Part shown: positions 9,928 through 18,024 of the stretch, one piece after another
Numbering within the stretch: position 1 is the first letter of the stretch
Layout: each line of letters opens with the position of its first letter
Assembly: GCA_963664065.1 (NCBI GenBank)
Contig: OY760942.1
Span: 868,001 to 932,000 of the forward strand
Direction: 5' to 3'
Length of the DNA stretch: 64,000 bases
From: JABDJL01 sp963664065
GTDB taxonomy: Bacteria > Pseudomonadota > Gammaproteobacteria > Xanthomonadales > SZUA-36
The notes under the pieces: generated by a model
The model's input: the letters and a program-made list of their open reading frames with translations, nothing else
Databases searched by the model: none
Told to the model about the DNA's origin: nothing
Translations under genes and position numbers: made by a program

Positions 9928-10505
9928 GTGAAACTAAGGAAAAGACCCACGAAGGATATCTTGCGAAGCAGATGCTGATTGCCATGCCGGGTATGGCAGA
10001 TCCGAATTTCGTGCGCAGTGTCACGCTTTTATGCCAGCACACGGAAGAAGGCGCGATAGGTATCACTATTAACCGCAAGTCGGGTTTCAGCCTGGGTGAA
10101 ATTTTTTCGCAACTGAACATCAGTTGTGAAAATGACGAGATCTGCAAGGCGCAGGTGTTGGAAGGCGGTCCGGTGAATACCGACCGTGGATTCGTGCTGC
10201 ATTCACCGAAAGAGGGCTTTGAGTCCAGCCTCGAGATTTCATCGGGCATTATGGTGACCACCTCGTGTGACGTGCTGGCGGCTATTGCAAAAAGGGAAGG
10301 TCCTGATCATTACGTGGTCGCTCTTGGATATGCCGGGTGGGGAGACGGGCAATTGGAAGCTGAAATGCGTGAAAACGCCTGGCTTTCCGTGCCCGTCGAC
10401 CGCGCAATTGTATTTGATCTCCCCTTACAAGACCGCTGGGAGCAGGCGGTATCTACGCTGGGTATAGACATCAAACACCTGCACGGCGAAGGTGGTCATG
10501 CCTGA
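9924..10505 (+). CDS. yqgE: YqgE/AlgH family protein
   Basis: Cytoplasmic protein (193 aa) of the UPF0301 YqgE/AlgH family, whose biochemical role is not settled. Family features visible are the N-terminal MLIAMPGMADPNFVRSVTLLCQH, then GAIGITINRKSGFSL, LEGGPVNTDRGFVLHS and the late LGYAGWGDGQLEAEM. It overlaps tonB by 4 nt (ATGA) and yqgF by 8 nt, so the three genes are probably translationally coupled. The linkage to yqgF is widely conserved in gammaproteobacteria. Confidence 0.95.
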   Translation: MSETKEKTHEGYLAKQMLIAMPGMADPNFVRSVTLLCQHTEEGAIGITINRKSGFSLGEIFSQLNISCENDEICKAQVLEGGPVNTDRGFVLHSPKEGFESSLEISSGIMVTTSCDVLAAIAKREGPDHYVVALGYAGWGDGQLEAEMRENAWLSVPVDRAIVFDLPLQDRWEQAVSTLGIDIKHLHGEGGHA

Positions 10506-10959
10506 GCCCGAAGCACTGCATGGAACATTGCTGGGCTTCGATTTCGGATTTCGCCGGATTGGGGTCGCGGTCGGGCAAACCGCAACCCGTACGGCCGGTG
10601 CTTTGATAACCGTGGCACATTCCACGCAGCCTGACTGGCAGAGCATTGATAAATTGATCAGGGAGTGGGAACCAGCAGGACTGGTGGTTGGTTTACCGCT
10701 GGATGTGCAAGGCCATGAAACTGAAATGTCACGGGCTGCACGCAAGTTCGCTGATGAATTGGAACAACGTTCTGAGAAACCTGTCTTTTTCGTCGATGAA
10801 AGACTGAGCTCAGTTGTCGCCGGAGCCCAATTTGCCGAAGCCAGGTCAGAAGGTAGAGCCCGACGAAAAGACGCCCGCAAGCTTGATGCAATGGCGGCCA
10901 AAATCATACTCGAAAACTGGTTACAATCTCTGCCGGTGACTGCTTCAGACCATTTATAG
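10498..10959 (+). CDS. yqgF: YqgF/RuvX, RNase H-fold putative pre-16S rRNA nuclease
   Basis: RNase H-fold protein (153 aa from ATG 10498) of the YqgF/RuvX family, implicated in maturing the 5' end of 16S rRNA and in Holliday-junction processing. The first acidic motif is in LGFDFGFRRIGVAVGQ, the second in VGLPLDVQG, then FVDERLSSV and the closing RRKDARKLDAMAA. An upstream in-frame GTG at 10492 would add two residues. ATG 10498 overlaps the yqgE stop by 8 nt, with the SD-like GAAGGTGG lying very close upstream. Confidence 0.94.
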   Translation: MPEPEALHGTLLGFDFGFRRIGVAVGQTATRTAGALITVAHSTQPDWQSIDKLIREWEPAGLVVGLPLDVQGHETEMSRAARKFADELEQRSEKPVFFVDERLSSVVAGAQFAEARSEGRARRKDARKLDAMAAKIILENWLQSLPVTASDHL

Positions 10960-10973
10960 GGAGTACAGAATCA

Positions 10974-11900
10974 GTGAATCCGCTGGAACATCTGTTGGAC
11001 ATCGGCTCGCTGGACAATGAGCAACTGAATTCACTTCTGAAGGCGGCACACCGGATCAGGGGTGACCTGGACCGCTATCGAAACGTGAGTGAGGGAACGC
11101 TGGTCGTAAACCTGTTTTTTGAACCTAGCACGCGCACCCGGTTTTCGTTTGAAATCGCGGCTCGCCGGCTTGGCATGCAGGTGGTCAACTTTTCAGCGGC
11201 CGGCAGTTCGGTCAGCAAGGGTGAAACATTGATCGATTCGTTCAGAGCCGTGCAGGCCATGGATCCCGACATCATCGTATTCCGGCACCCGGATAATGGA
11301 GCCGCGGCGGAATTGGCTGAACACGCACTTCCAGGCACGCACGTGGTTAATGCCGGGGACGGCAGCCGTGCCCATCCTTCCCAGGCTTTGCTGGATATGA
11401 TGACCTTACAGCAACATTTCGATGACCTTACAGGCATTAGAGTCCTGATCTCAGGAGATCTCCGGCATTCACGTGTCACCCATTCAGACGTGGTAGCGAT
11501 GCGCAAACTGGGCGTTGGTGAAATTCGTCTCGCTTCGCCACCGCATCTCCGGCCCGGTGAAGATACTCTAAAAGGAACCGTACAGTTTGATAATCTCGAC
11601 GACGCTTTGCCTGATGTAGACGTTGTAATGATGCTGCGAATTCAAAGCGAACGCTTTTCAGATGCGGAAATGCCAGAACAATCCAGCTTTCACCGCGAAT
11701 GGGGGCTTACCAGCGCGCGCTTGCGCATTGCAAAGCCGGAATGCCTGGTTATGCATCCTGGCCCCATGAATCGTGGCGTCGAAATCACCTCAGAGGTGGC
11801 GGATGGTCCTCAATCCGTGATTCTTGAGCAGGTGGCAAACGGAGTTTATGCACGCATGGCCATATTGCTGGCCATGACCGGCAACTGGAATTTGCCGTAA
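10974..11900 (+). CDS. pyrB: Aspartate carbamoyltransferase catalytic subunit
   Basis: Condenses carbamoyl phosphate with aspartate, the first committed step of pyrimidine synthesis (308 aa). The carbamoyl-phosphate motif is S52-T53-R54-T55-R56 in FFEPSTRTRFSFE. Other family elements are AGSSVSKGETLIDS, HPSQALLDMMT and VMHPGPMNRGVE. The start is GTG at 10974, after gagtacagaatca. It follows yqgF by 14 nt. The pyrR and dihydroorotase genes that flank it in P. aeruginosa are not here, and no regulatory pyrI follows, so regulation may differ. Confidence 0.97.
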   Translation: MNPLEHLLDIGSLDNEQLNSLLKAAHRIRGDLDRYRNVSEGTLVVNLFFEPSTRTRFSFEIAARRLGMQVVNFSAAGSSVSKGETLIDSFRAVQAMDPDIIVFRHPDNGAAAELAEHALPGTHVVNAGDGSRAHPSQALLDMMTLQQHFDDLTGIRVLISGDLRHSRVTHSDVVAMRKLGVGEIRLASPPHLRPGEDTLKGTVQFDNLDDALPDVDVVMMLRIQSERFSDAEMPEQSSFHREWGLTSARLRIAKPECLVMHPGPMNRGVEITSEVADGPQSVILEQVANGVYARMAILLAMTGNWNLP

Positions 11901-11998
11901 ATGCTCAGCGGAAAGGCGCGACCCTGACCATGGTATGCAGGTATTTCAAATTTACCATCCAGGCGCGATAATCTAACCAAGTTAAATTTGGCAGACCG

Positions 11999-12436
11999 AT
12001 GAAAGAAACCGACAGTACGACACGCAGTACGCTAATTCGTGAATCACTGGTATTTCAGGTGAAATTGATAGCTGATGGTTTCCGTGATTTCGCATTGGTC
12101 CCGGTATCGTTGATTGCGACAGTGCTGGGCTTGATTCGTGGTGGTGAAGGCCAGGACAGGGAGTTTCGGCGGGTGATTGAACTCGGGCGTCAGTCGGAGC
12201 AATGGATCAACCTGTTCGGCCAACACGAGCCGATCGAGCAAGCCGGTCGTGCGGGCTCAATTGATATGTTACTCACCCACGCGGAAGATGTTGTGCGCGA
12301 GCAGGTCAGCGAAGGTGGCATCTCGGAAAAAGCATCGCGGGCTATAGAACGCGCACTGACCGCTGCACATGACAAGGCCAGGCAGAGCGAATTGGACAGT
12401 AGAAGCGAAGCCGGCGAACGAGGCACCGATATTTAG
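11999..12436 (+). CDS. Small hypothetical protein with one hydrophobic segment
   Basis: I do not recognise this 145-aa protein. One hydrophobic stretch lies near residues 30-46 (FALVPVSLIATVLGLI); the rest is charged and probably helical, with a C-terminal region rich in E, R and S. The preceding 98 bp hold a GATAAT-like -10 at about 11968, but no good -35. It ends immediately before, and converges with, the CBS gene. It could be a small membrane-associated cytoplasmic protein. Confidence 0.6.
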   Translation: MKETDSTTRSTLIRESLVFQVKLIADGFRDFALVPVSLIATVLGLIRGGEGQDREFRRVIELGRQSEQWINLFGQHEPIEQAGRAGSIDMLLTHAEDVVREQVSEGGISEKASRAIERALTAAHDKARQSELDSRSEAGERGTDI

Positions 12437-12871
12437 TTAGTAACTGCCGGTGATGTAGTGAGACAGTTGTTCTATCTCGGATTCTTTTTCTTCCAGTATT
12501 TTCTTGACCAGGTCACCGATAGATACGATGCCGAGTAAATCTTCACCTTCTACCACGGGCAAATGCCTGCATCGACAGCGCGTCATGGTTTCCATGCAAT
12601 GCTGAATGGTGTCGTGCGGACTGGCGGTGATGACCGGCGATGACATTACCTCGCCGACGGCAGTTTCTTTGGATGACCGCGATTTCAGGGCGATTTTCTG
12701 CAAGTAATCACGCTCGGTGAAAATGCCGGAAATGCTGTTGCGCTTTTTCACCAGGACGGCACCCACATTCACTTGCGCCATCAGGCTGATTGCGTCGTAA
12801 ACTGAGTCACCCTGATCGACTGAAAGTACCAGTCCGCCCTTGCGCTTGATAATTTCTGCAACTGTAAACAT
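12437..12871 (-). CDS. Tandem CBS-domain protein
   Basis: 144-aa protein made almost entirely of two CBS domains, which bind adenosyl ligands such as AMP, ATP or SAM. The first pair half spans about residues 10-65 (AQVNVGAVLVKKRNSISGIFTERDY) and the second about 70-130 (VITASPHDTIQHCMETMT, RHLPVVEGEDLLGIVSIGDLV). A helical tail follows. Stand-alone CBS proteins of this type usually act as nucleotide-sensing regulators, but the partner is unknown. Its stop codon abuts that of the convergent 11999-12436 gene. Confidence 0.88.
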   Translation of the reverse strand: MFTVAEIIKRKGGLVLSVDQGDSVYDAISLMAQVNVGAVLVKKRNSISGIFTERDYLQKIALKSRSSKETAVGEVMSSPVITASPHDTIQHCMETMTRCRCRHLPVVEGEDLLGIVSIGDLVKKILEEKESEIEQLSHYITGSY

Positions 12872-12951
12872 TGTCCATTGAGTGCTTGTGTATCTACTCT
12901 AAGTCTAGTTCACTGGTTGCGAATTTCAACTTGAAGAAAGATAGTGCCCAC

Positions 12952-13254
12952 CTAATGGTCTTGTTTTTTTGATATCACCTTGTATTTGGCCTCAAGGCTG
13001 TCGCCCTGCCGGTGCCGGCTTCGATCCACAAAAGGCCGGGCTGATGCCGGGTCTATCCCTTGTCTGGTTAATTGACGCTTGGCCCACCAGATACGGATAT
13101 AAATTCCGATCCAAACCAGCAAACCGACGCCAAGAGCCACCACAATCGCGACAAATCCAAGCATGAAGGCCCCTATCATCATCACCACTCCTGCGATGCC
13201 GCCAAGAATAGCGGTCAAAGGGTTGCGAGGTGGAGGGCTAATGTAAAATGGCAT
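12952..13254 (-). CDS. Small integral membrane protein
   Basis: Small protein (100 aa from the internal ATG at 13254). A proline-rich N-terminus (MPFYISPPPRNP) is followed by two closely spaced hydrophobic segments at about residues 13-50, then a basic polar tail ending KVISKKQDH. An upstream in-frame start at 13302 would add 16 residues that look non-native and overlap the divergent Rieske gene's upstream region. I do not recognise the family. The topology suggests an inner-membrane hairpin. Confidence 0.6.
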   Translation of the reverse strand: MPFYISPPPRNPLTAILGGIAGVVMMIGAFMLGFVAIVVALGVGLLVWIGIYIRIWWAKRQLTRQGIDPASARPFVDRSRHRQGDSLEAKYKVISKKQDH

Positions 13255-13337
13255 GAAGTGGTTCCTTGAATTCAGTGGGCTTCCCAATACATCATTCTCC
13301 ATACATAGGGCCGTTCACCGGGAGAGTCAAATTGCAC

Positions 13338-13676
13338 ATGCTTTGCCGCCTTCAGGACATTAAGCCGGATTCGGGAAAAGAAGTGCTTATACAGGCAGTC
13401 GAAGGCAATCGTTATATTGCCTTGTTTCGGCTTGGTGACGGGGTACAGGCCTATCTCAACACCTGCCCGCACCAGGGCCGTTCGCTGAATTGGGCACCGG
13501 ACCAGTTCCTGATCGGTAAGGATGGCAAGCTGGTGTGTCCACACCACGGCGCTTGTTTTGATATAAACAGCGGGGCCTGTGTTTCCGGCCCCTGTGAGGG
13601 CGCCAGCCTGACCTCGATTGATATCGAGCTTAGGGACGGCATGGTCCTGTTGAAGGATACCCACGGAACCCGCTGA
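13338..13676 (+). CDS. Rieske-type [2Fe-2S] ferredoxin-like protein
   Basis: Single-domain Rieske protein. Cluster-binding motifs are TCPHQGRSLNW and VCPHHGACFDINSG, giving the two Cys and two His ligands, as in small ferredoxins that feed dioxygenases or the NirD class. It lacks any membrane anchor or oxygenase catalytic domain, so it is likely a soluble electron carrier or a regulatory subunit. ATG 13338 gives 112 aa; TTG at 13332 with GGAGAG 5 nt upstream is also possible. No oxygenase or reductase partner lies alongside. Confidence 0.85.
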   Translation: MLCRLQDIKPDSGKEVLIQAVEGNRYIALFRLGDGVQAYLNTCPHQGRSLNWAPDQFLIGKDGKLVCPHHGACFDINSGACVSGPCEGASLTSIDIELRDGMVLLKDTHGTR

Positions 13677-13711
13677 TAAATCCCTGAAGACCTGGCGCAG
13701 GAAAGCGGTGC

Positions 13712-13731
13712 TGCGAGGCAGTATCCTCGCA
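13712..13731. terminator. Hairpin between convergent Rieske and permease genes
   Basis: Inverted repeat TGCGAGG - CAGTAT - CCTCGCA in the 122-bp gap between two convergent genes. The flanking AATAAT on the right is only weakly U-rich, so this is a possible bidirectional terminator rather than a classical one. A second short hairpin (GTCGC-GAA-GCGAC) lies a few bases further on. Confidence 0.35.
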
Positions 13732-13798
13732 AATAATGATGTCGCGAAGCGACTCTTCCGAGTGCTTGAAGCGCAGCTCAGTCCATCTTTCTCATCTA

Positions 13799-15637
13799 TT
13801 AAAACACCAGGTTTACCATGGTCAGCATGACCACCAGGAACACCACCGACATGCCGGTCCCGGCACGCACAAAGTCAGAAACTGAATAACCGCCCGGGCC
13901 CATGATCAGGGCATTGACCTGGTGCGTGGGCAGAATGAAAGCATTGGAAGTCGAAAGCGCAATGATCAGCGCATACATCACCGGGCTGGCTCCCGTTGCA
14001 ATCGCAATGCTGATCGCGATCGGTACCAGGATGGTGGTGGCGCCAACATTGGACATGACCAGGGAAAATACCGTTGCGAGTACGGCAAGCATGAACTGAA
14101 TTGCAAGGTCAGGCATGTTACCCAGGATGGCCAGGGTTTCCTGGGCGATCCAGGCTGCCGTTCCTGTTCGTTCCATGGCCTGGCCCAGCGGTATCAGGCT
14201 CGCAAGCAGGAAGACAGTTTTCCAGCTGACCGATCCATATGCTTCGTCCATGCTCAGCACACCGCTTAGCACCATTCCGATCGCACCGACCAGCAAGGCT
14301 ATTGATAGACGATAATCCGTAAATATAATCATGCCTATGGATATAGCGAAAAACAGCAGTGCAGGCCGGACTTTCTGGGGGCGTTGCTCTTCCTTGGGAA
14401 TATCTGTGGCAACAATAAAGTCCTTTTCACGCTGAACTGCTGACAGGTCACGCCAGGTGCTATGGCTGACCAGGCAATCTCCGGTTTCCATATTCAATTC
14501 GCGCAGGTCTTCGGTAATGATTTCGCCACGGCGATTAATGGCCAGCACACTGATTCCATAGCGCTTGCGTAAGCGCGCTTCACCAATAGAGTAGCCAATC
14601 AGCCTGGAGCCCGGCGGTATGACAACTTCGGAGATACCCGCCCGGCTGGGGTTGAATAGGCCTCCGAACGTACGCAAGTGAGGTTGTACCCGGCACTTAT
14701 TGTCCAATGCAAACCGTCCAACTTGTTGGCGTGTGCCCATGACGCCGAGGATGGTACCGACCCATATCATTTCATCAGAAGGCGGTGCCATGCGCGGCTC
14801 CTCCGTATTGCGTATACCGAGCAGTCGGGGTGCATTCAGCAGCAATTCCGCGTCCCCCACAGTCATTCCAACCATCGGGCTGTCCACGGTCACCAGCAAT
14901 TCAAATACATCGCCCTCAATGCCGTAAGTGTCAGCGAAATAGGTCTTGGTCTTGGCCGGAGAGCCACGTGATTTCCCTTTGCTAGCAGGCAAAAGCCATT
15001 TGCCAAAAAACAGGAAATACAGGATGCCGGAGCTCAGTAATGCAAGACCGATCAGGGTGACATCAAAAAGATCGAAGGTCTGTAGCGTCTCGGCGCCCGG
15101 GGGCAATGAAGCGTTGGATGCCAGGATGAGGTCATTGAGCAGGATCAGCGGGGATGAACCAACCATGGTCAGTGTACCGCCCATAATGGCGCAAAAACCC
15201 ATTGGCATCAGCAAACGGGACAGAGGAATATCTGCGCGAGTGGAAATCCTCGACACCACCGGCAGGAACAGGGCGGTTGCGCCGACATTTTGCATCAATC
15301 CGGAAATGCCACCTACTATGCCGGAAATCATGGGGATAATTTTGCGTGCCGTTTTACCCCCTACCTTGAGTATGTATTTGGCCACTATGGACATGACGCC
15401 GGTGCGGTCAAGCCCAGCGCCCAGGATCATCACAGCGATGATGGAAATCACGGCGTTGGAGGCGAAACCGTTGAATAGCTCGGCGGCTGGCACCAGGCCC
15501 AACAGGCCGAGCATGACCATGATGCAGATGGCGACCACATCCACGCGTACAACTTCAAACACGAACAGTGCCACGGTAATGACCAGCACGGCCAGTACCA
15601 GCATCATGTCACCATTGAGCGTAATGCCGGATTCCAT
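13799..15637 (-). CDS. SLC13/DASS-family permease with two RCK_C (TrkA-C) domains
   Basis: Polytopic membrane protein (612 aa), with two hydrophobic halves flanking a central soluble region of about residues 225-410 that looks like two TrkA-C domains (VDSPMVGMTVGDAELLL and VIPPGSRLIGYSIGEARLRKR). The membrane halves have DASS features such as MQNVGATALFLPV, MGGTLTMVGSSPLILLNDL and SNVGATTILVPIAI. Proteins of this architecture are sodium-coupled anion transporters (sulfate, dicarboxylates) or of unknown substrate. The substrate cannot be read from the sequence. trmB and a second permease lie just upstream on the same strand. Confidence 0.85.
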   Translation of the reverse strand: MESGITLNGDMMLVLAVLVITVALFVFEVVRVDVVAICIMVMLGLLGLVPAAELFNGFASNAVISIIAVMILGAGLDRTGVMSIVAKYILKVGGKTARKIIPMISGIVGGISGLMQNVGATALFLPVVSRISTRADIPLSRLLMPMGFCAIMGGTLTMVGSSPLILLNDLILASNASLPPGAETLQTFDLFDVTLIGLALLSSGILYFLFFGKWLLPASKGKSRGSPAKTKTYFADTYGIEGDVFELLVTVDSPMVGMTVGDAELLLNAPRLLGIRNTEEPRMAPPSDEMIWVGTILGVMGTRQQVGRFALDNKCRVQPHLRTFGGLFNPSRAGISEVVIPPGSRLIGYSIGEARLRKRYGISVLAINRRGEIITEDLRELNMETGDCLVSHSTWRDLSAVQREKDFIVATDIPKEEQRPQKVRPALLFFAISIGMIIFTDYRLSIALLVGAIGMVLSGVLSMDEAYGSVSWKTVFLLASLIPLGQAMERTGTAAWIAQETLAILGNMPDLAIQFMLAVLATVFSLVMSNVGATTILVPIAISIAIATGASPVMYALIIALSTSNAFILPTHQVNALIMGPGGYSVSDFVRAGTGMSVVFLVVMLTMVNLVF

Positions 15638-15797
15638 TGATGGGCGATTCCTTTGCTTGTTATTGACAGGCTATCGTAACTCGACCGGCTGTATCCTCAT
15701 AGGGGCACGATGAGCTCAAACCAGGCTTCACCGTTTCCAGGATCCTGGTGGGGCTGATTGCGTGGTTCCTTGATTCGCGTTTGGCAGTGCTGTTACG

Positions 15798-16496
15798 TCA
15801 TATGCGAGTGAACAGAATATCCCGAGATGGCTGGCCCAGACGTTCACCCCTGAGTTCGTACTTGGTTTCCGGCCGCCAATCCGGCCTGTCGCAGAAATCT
15901 CCGGTAAAGGACTGGTTTTCAAAAGCCGGATGTGCGCCACAAACCTCCAACATATGTTCGGCGTAAGGCTGCCAGTCGGTGGCCAGGTGCAGTAGCGCTC
16001 CCGCGGCCATTTTTTCAGCAAGCAGGTCCAGGAATGGCGATTGGATAATGCGCCGCTTATGATGGCGTTTTTTCGGCCACGGGTCAGGAAAGTAAATTCT
16101 CACCTCGTTAAGGCTGTTTGCAGGAATCTGGTCCCGTATGAAATCGACGGCATCGTCAAGAGCGATACGAACATTGTTCAGCTCATTGGCTTCCAGCGCT
16201 TGTAACAGGTGTCCGACACCAGGCTTGTGCACCTCGATACCAATGAAATTCTTTTCCGGCTCATTTAGCGCCATGCGCCAGGTGGCTTCGCCGTTACCAA
16301 ACCCTATCTCAACCACCAGTGGAGCTTTACGGCCGAATAACGGCTTTGGATCGGGCTTCCCCGGTGTAGCGTCGATACCAAATTTTGGCCATAGATCATG
16401 CAGCGCGCGCGCCTGTGCATCGCTTAAGCGGCCTTTGCGCAATACGAAACTGCGAATGGGCCGGTGCTGATGCGTACTAGTGTCCTGCGGCTGCAC
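15798..16496 (-). CDS. trmB: tRNA (guanine-N7-)-methyltransferase
   Basis: SAM-dependent enzyme (232 aa) that makes m7G46 in the variable loop of tRNA. Motif I is VVEIGFGNGEATW, the acidic residues follow in FIGIEVHKPG, and the family hallmark is YFPDPWPKKRHHKRRI. The GTG start at 16496 overlaps the end of the upstream permease by 20 nt, so it is probably co-transcribed with it. Length and motifs are normal. Confidence 0.95.
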   Translation of the reverse strand: MQPQDTSTHQHRPIRSFVLRKGRLSDAQARALHDLWPKFGIDATPGKPDPKPLFGRKAPLVVEIGFGNGEATWRMALNEPEKNFIGIEVHKPGVGHLLQALEANELNNVRIALDDAVDFIRDQIPANSLNEVRIYFPDPWPKKRHHKRRIIQSPFLDLLAEKMAAGALLHLATDWQPYAEHMLEVCGAHPAFENQSFTGDFCDRPDWRPETKYELRGERLGQPSRDILFTRI

Positions 16497-17847
16497 CTAT
16501 GCCACCCGTTGTGGGTATTGGCGCGTTGAAGAAATCAAAATAGAAATAAAACACAATGCTGCTGATGATCAGGGTTACCAGCATTGCCGGTAGCCCGTAG
16601 CGGAACCATATCCAAGGGGTGATGGCCAGGGCAGGGTTGTTTTCCCTTTTTGCCAGGCGTTCGGAAATGGTCACGATATACACATTCGCGGTAGAGCCGA
16701 TGTGTGTGCCATTGCCTCCCATACCGACGCCCACAGCCAGTGCCCACCACAGCGGTGCCACATGAATACCCTGTGCTTCCATGCTCAGAAGAATGGGAAT
16801 CATGGCTGCGGTAAAGGGAATATTATCAATGGCCGCTGACATGATCGCTGCCACCCACATCAGCGCCAGGGTTGCTACCAACAGGTCTTCTCGCACAAAA
16901 GGAATGATGAACTGGCCCAGGTACTGCAGAAAGCCGCTGTGTTCCACGCCACCCACAACGATAAACAGGGATATGAAGAAGATCAGCAGGGGAATTTCAA
17001 CATCCTCCATCGCATGATCCATTTCTACCTTGCGCGCAATAAATACCAACAATGTGAGACCGGAAGCAGAAACCATCCACGGTTCCCAGCCGATCGAATG
17101 GTGGGTAATGAACAGGACAACCATTATACCCAGCACAATCAGGCTCTGATTCCACAGTTTACGATCCTTGAATTCATCATGATCCTGGTATTCGCCGGTG
17201 GGCTTGACAGCCAGTTGCTTTCTGAATACCACCCGCAGTACGACAAGTACCCCCAGCCAGGCCAAAAACACCACGCCACCCATATGGATAAAGAAGGTAT
17301 TGAAATCTATCCCCTTGGCCGAACCGATCATCAGGTTCGGTGGGTCACCCACCAGGGTCGCCACGCCACCAGTATCGGAGAGCAGCGCGGCTGCCATCAG
17401 GAATGGAATCGGTGTCACTTTCATTGCGCGGGCAATAAGAATGATCAGGGGACCAAAAATCACCACCGTGGTGACGTTATCCAGTAATAAGGAAAGTCCC
17501 GTTACCGCGGTACCGAGCATAACCAGAAGCAGGAATTGCCTGCCTTTGGCCACCTTGGCCATTTAATTGGCCATGGCTTCGAATCCACCTGTTGGAATCA
17601 TGATAGATACGATGGCCATCATGCAGCCCAGCAGAAACACAACGTTCCAGTCGACCGCTTCCACTGCCAGGAAAGAGTCATAGAAACCATAGTACTGACC
17701 GGCCACAATCATCATTATGGCGCCAAGCATGGCAAATTTTGCACGGTGAAAGCCGTGCAGATTTTCGGTAAAGATACCAATGAAGGTGAGTGCGAGAAGT
17801 ATTCCCGACACCATCATTGCATCATTCATGACCAAGACTTCCGTCAT
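16477..17847 (-). pseudogene. ArsB/NhaD-type (SLC13-like) permease interrupted by one in-frame stop
   Basis: Two consecutive segments in the same frame, codons 1-94 from ATG 17847 and 361 codons from ATG 17562, are separated only by a TAA at 17565-17563. Joined, they give a permease of about 456 residues. GCMMAIVSIMIPTGGFEAMAN precedes the stop; MAKVAKGRQFLLLVMLGTAV follows it. Further on are LLLDNVTTVVIFGPLI, DTGGVATLVGDPPNLMIGSA and NGTHIGSTANVYIVT. The stop immediately precedes an ATG (TAAATG), so reinitiation could yield two polypeptides, but the first hydrophobic segments would be detached. Substrate unknown; relatives move sodium/proton, arsenite or organic anions. A nonsense mutation or a base-call error is equally possible. 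Confidence 0.8.
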
Positions 17848-17974
17848 TTTCCATTCGCTCCTGAAGATTTATCTGACGAGGACCCCGGGGGGAACCAGAA
17901 TATTATGCACAGAACCAAAGTTTTCTCAATCCGACACTGACAATGGTGCAAATTAAATGTAACTCGCGTAGAAT

Positions 17975-18002
17975 ATATCTCTCAATCTTTATAAAGAGAT
18001 AT
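17975..18002 (+). promoter_or_regulatory. Palindromic operator-like element in the metK leader
   Basis: Upstream of metK, the perfect 12-bp palindrome TCTTTATAAAGA (17986-17997) is nested within a wider inverted repeat, ATATCTCT (17975-17982) and AGAGATAT (17995-18002). The symmetry and position 23 nt before the metK start suggest a dimeric repressor site. It is not the MetJ box (AGACGTCT). Regulators of the SAM cycle such as SahR are candidates by function only, and I cannot verify the motif. No riboswitch fold was recognised. Confidence 0.45.
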
Positions 18003-18024
18003 CTAGCCTTGGAGACAGTTTGAA

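Noticed and set aside
15737..15748. 12-bp perfect palindrome CCAGGATCCTGG downstream of trmB
   Set aside because: Isolated, in a spacer between two co-directional genes and not near any start. Such palindromes can occur by chance, and no partner site was seen.
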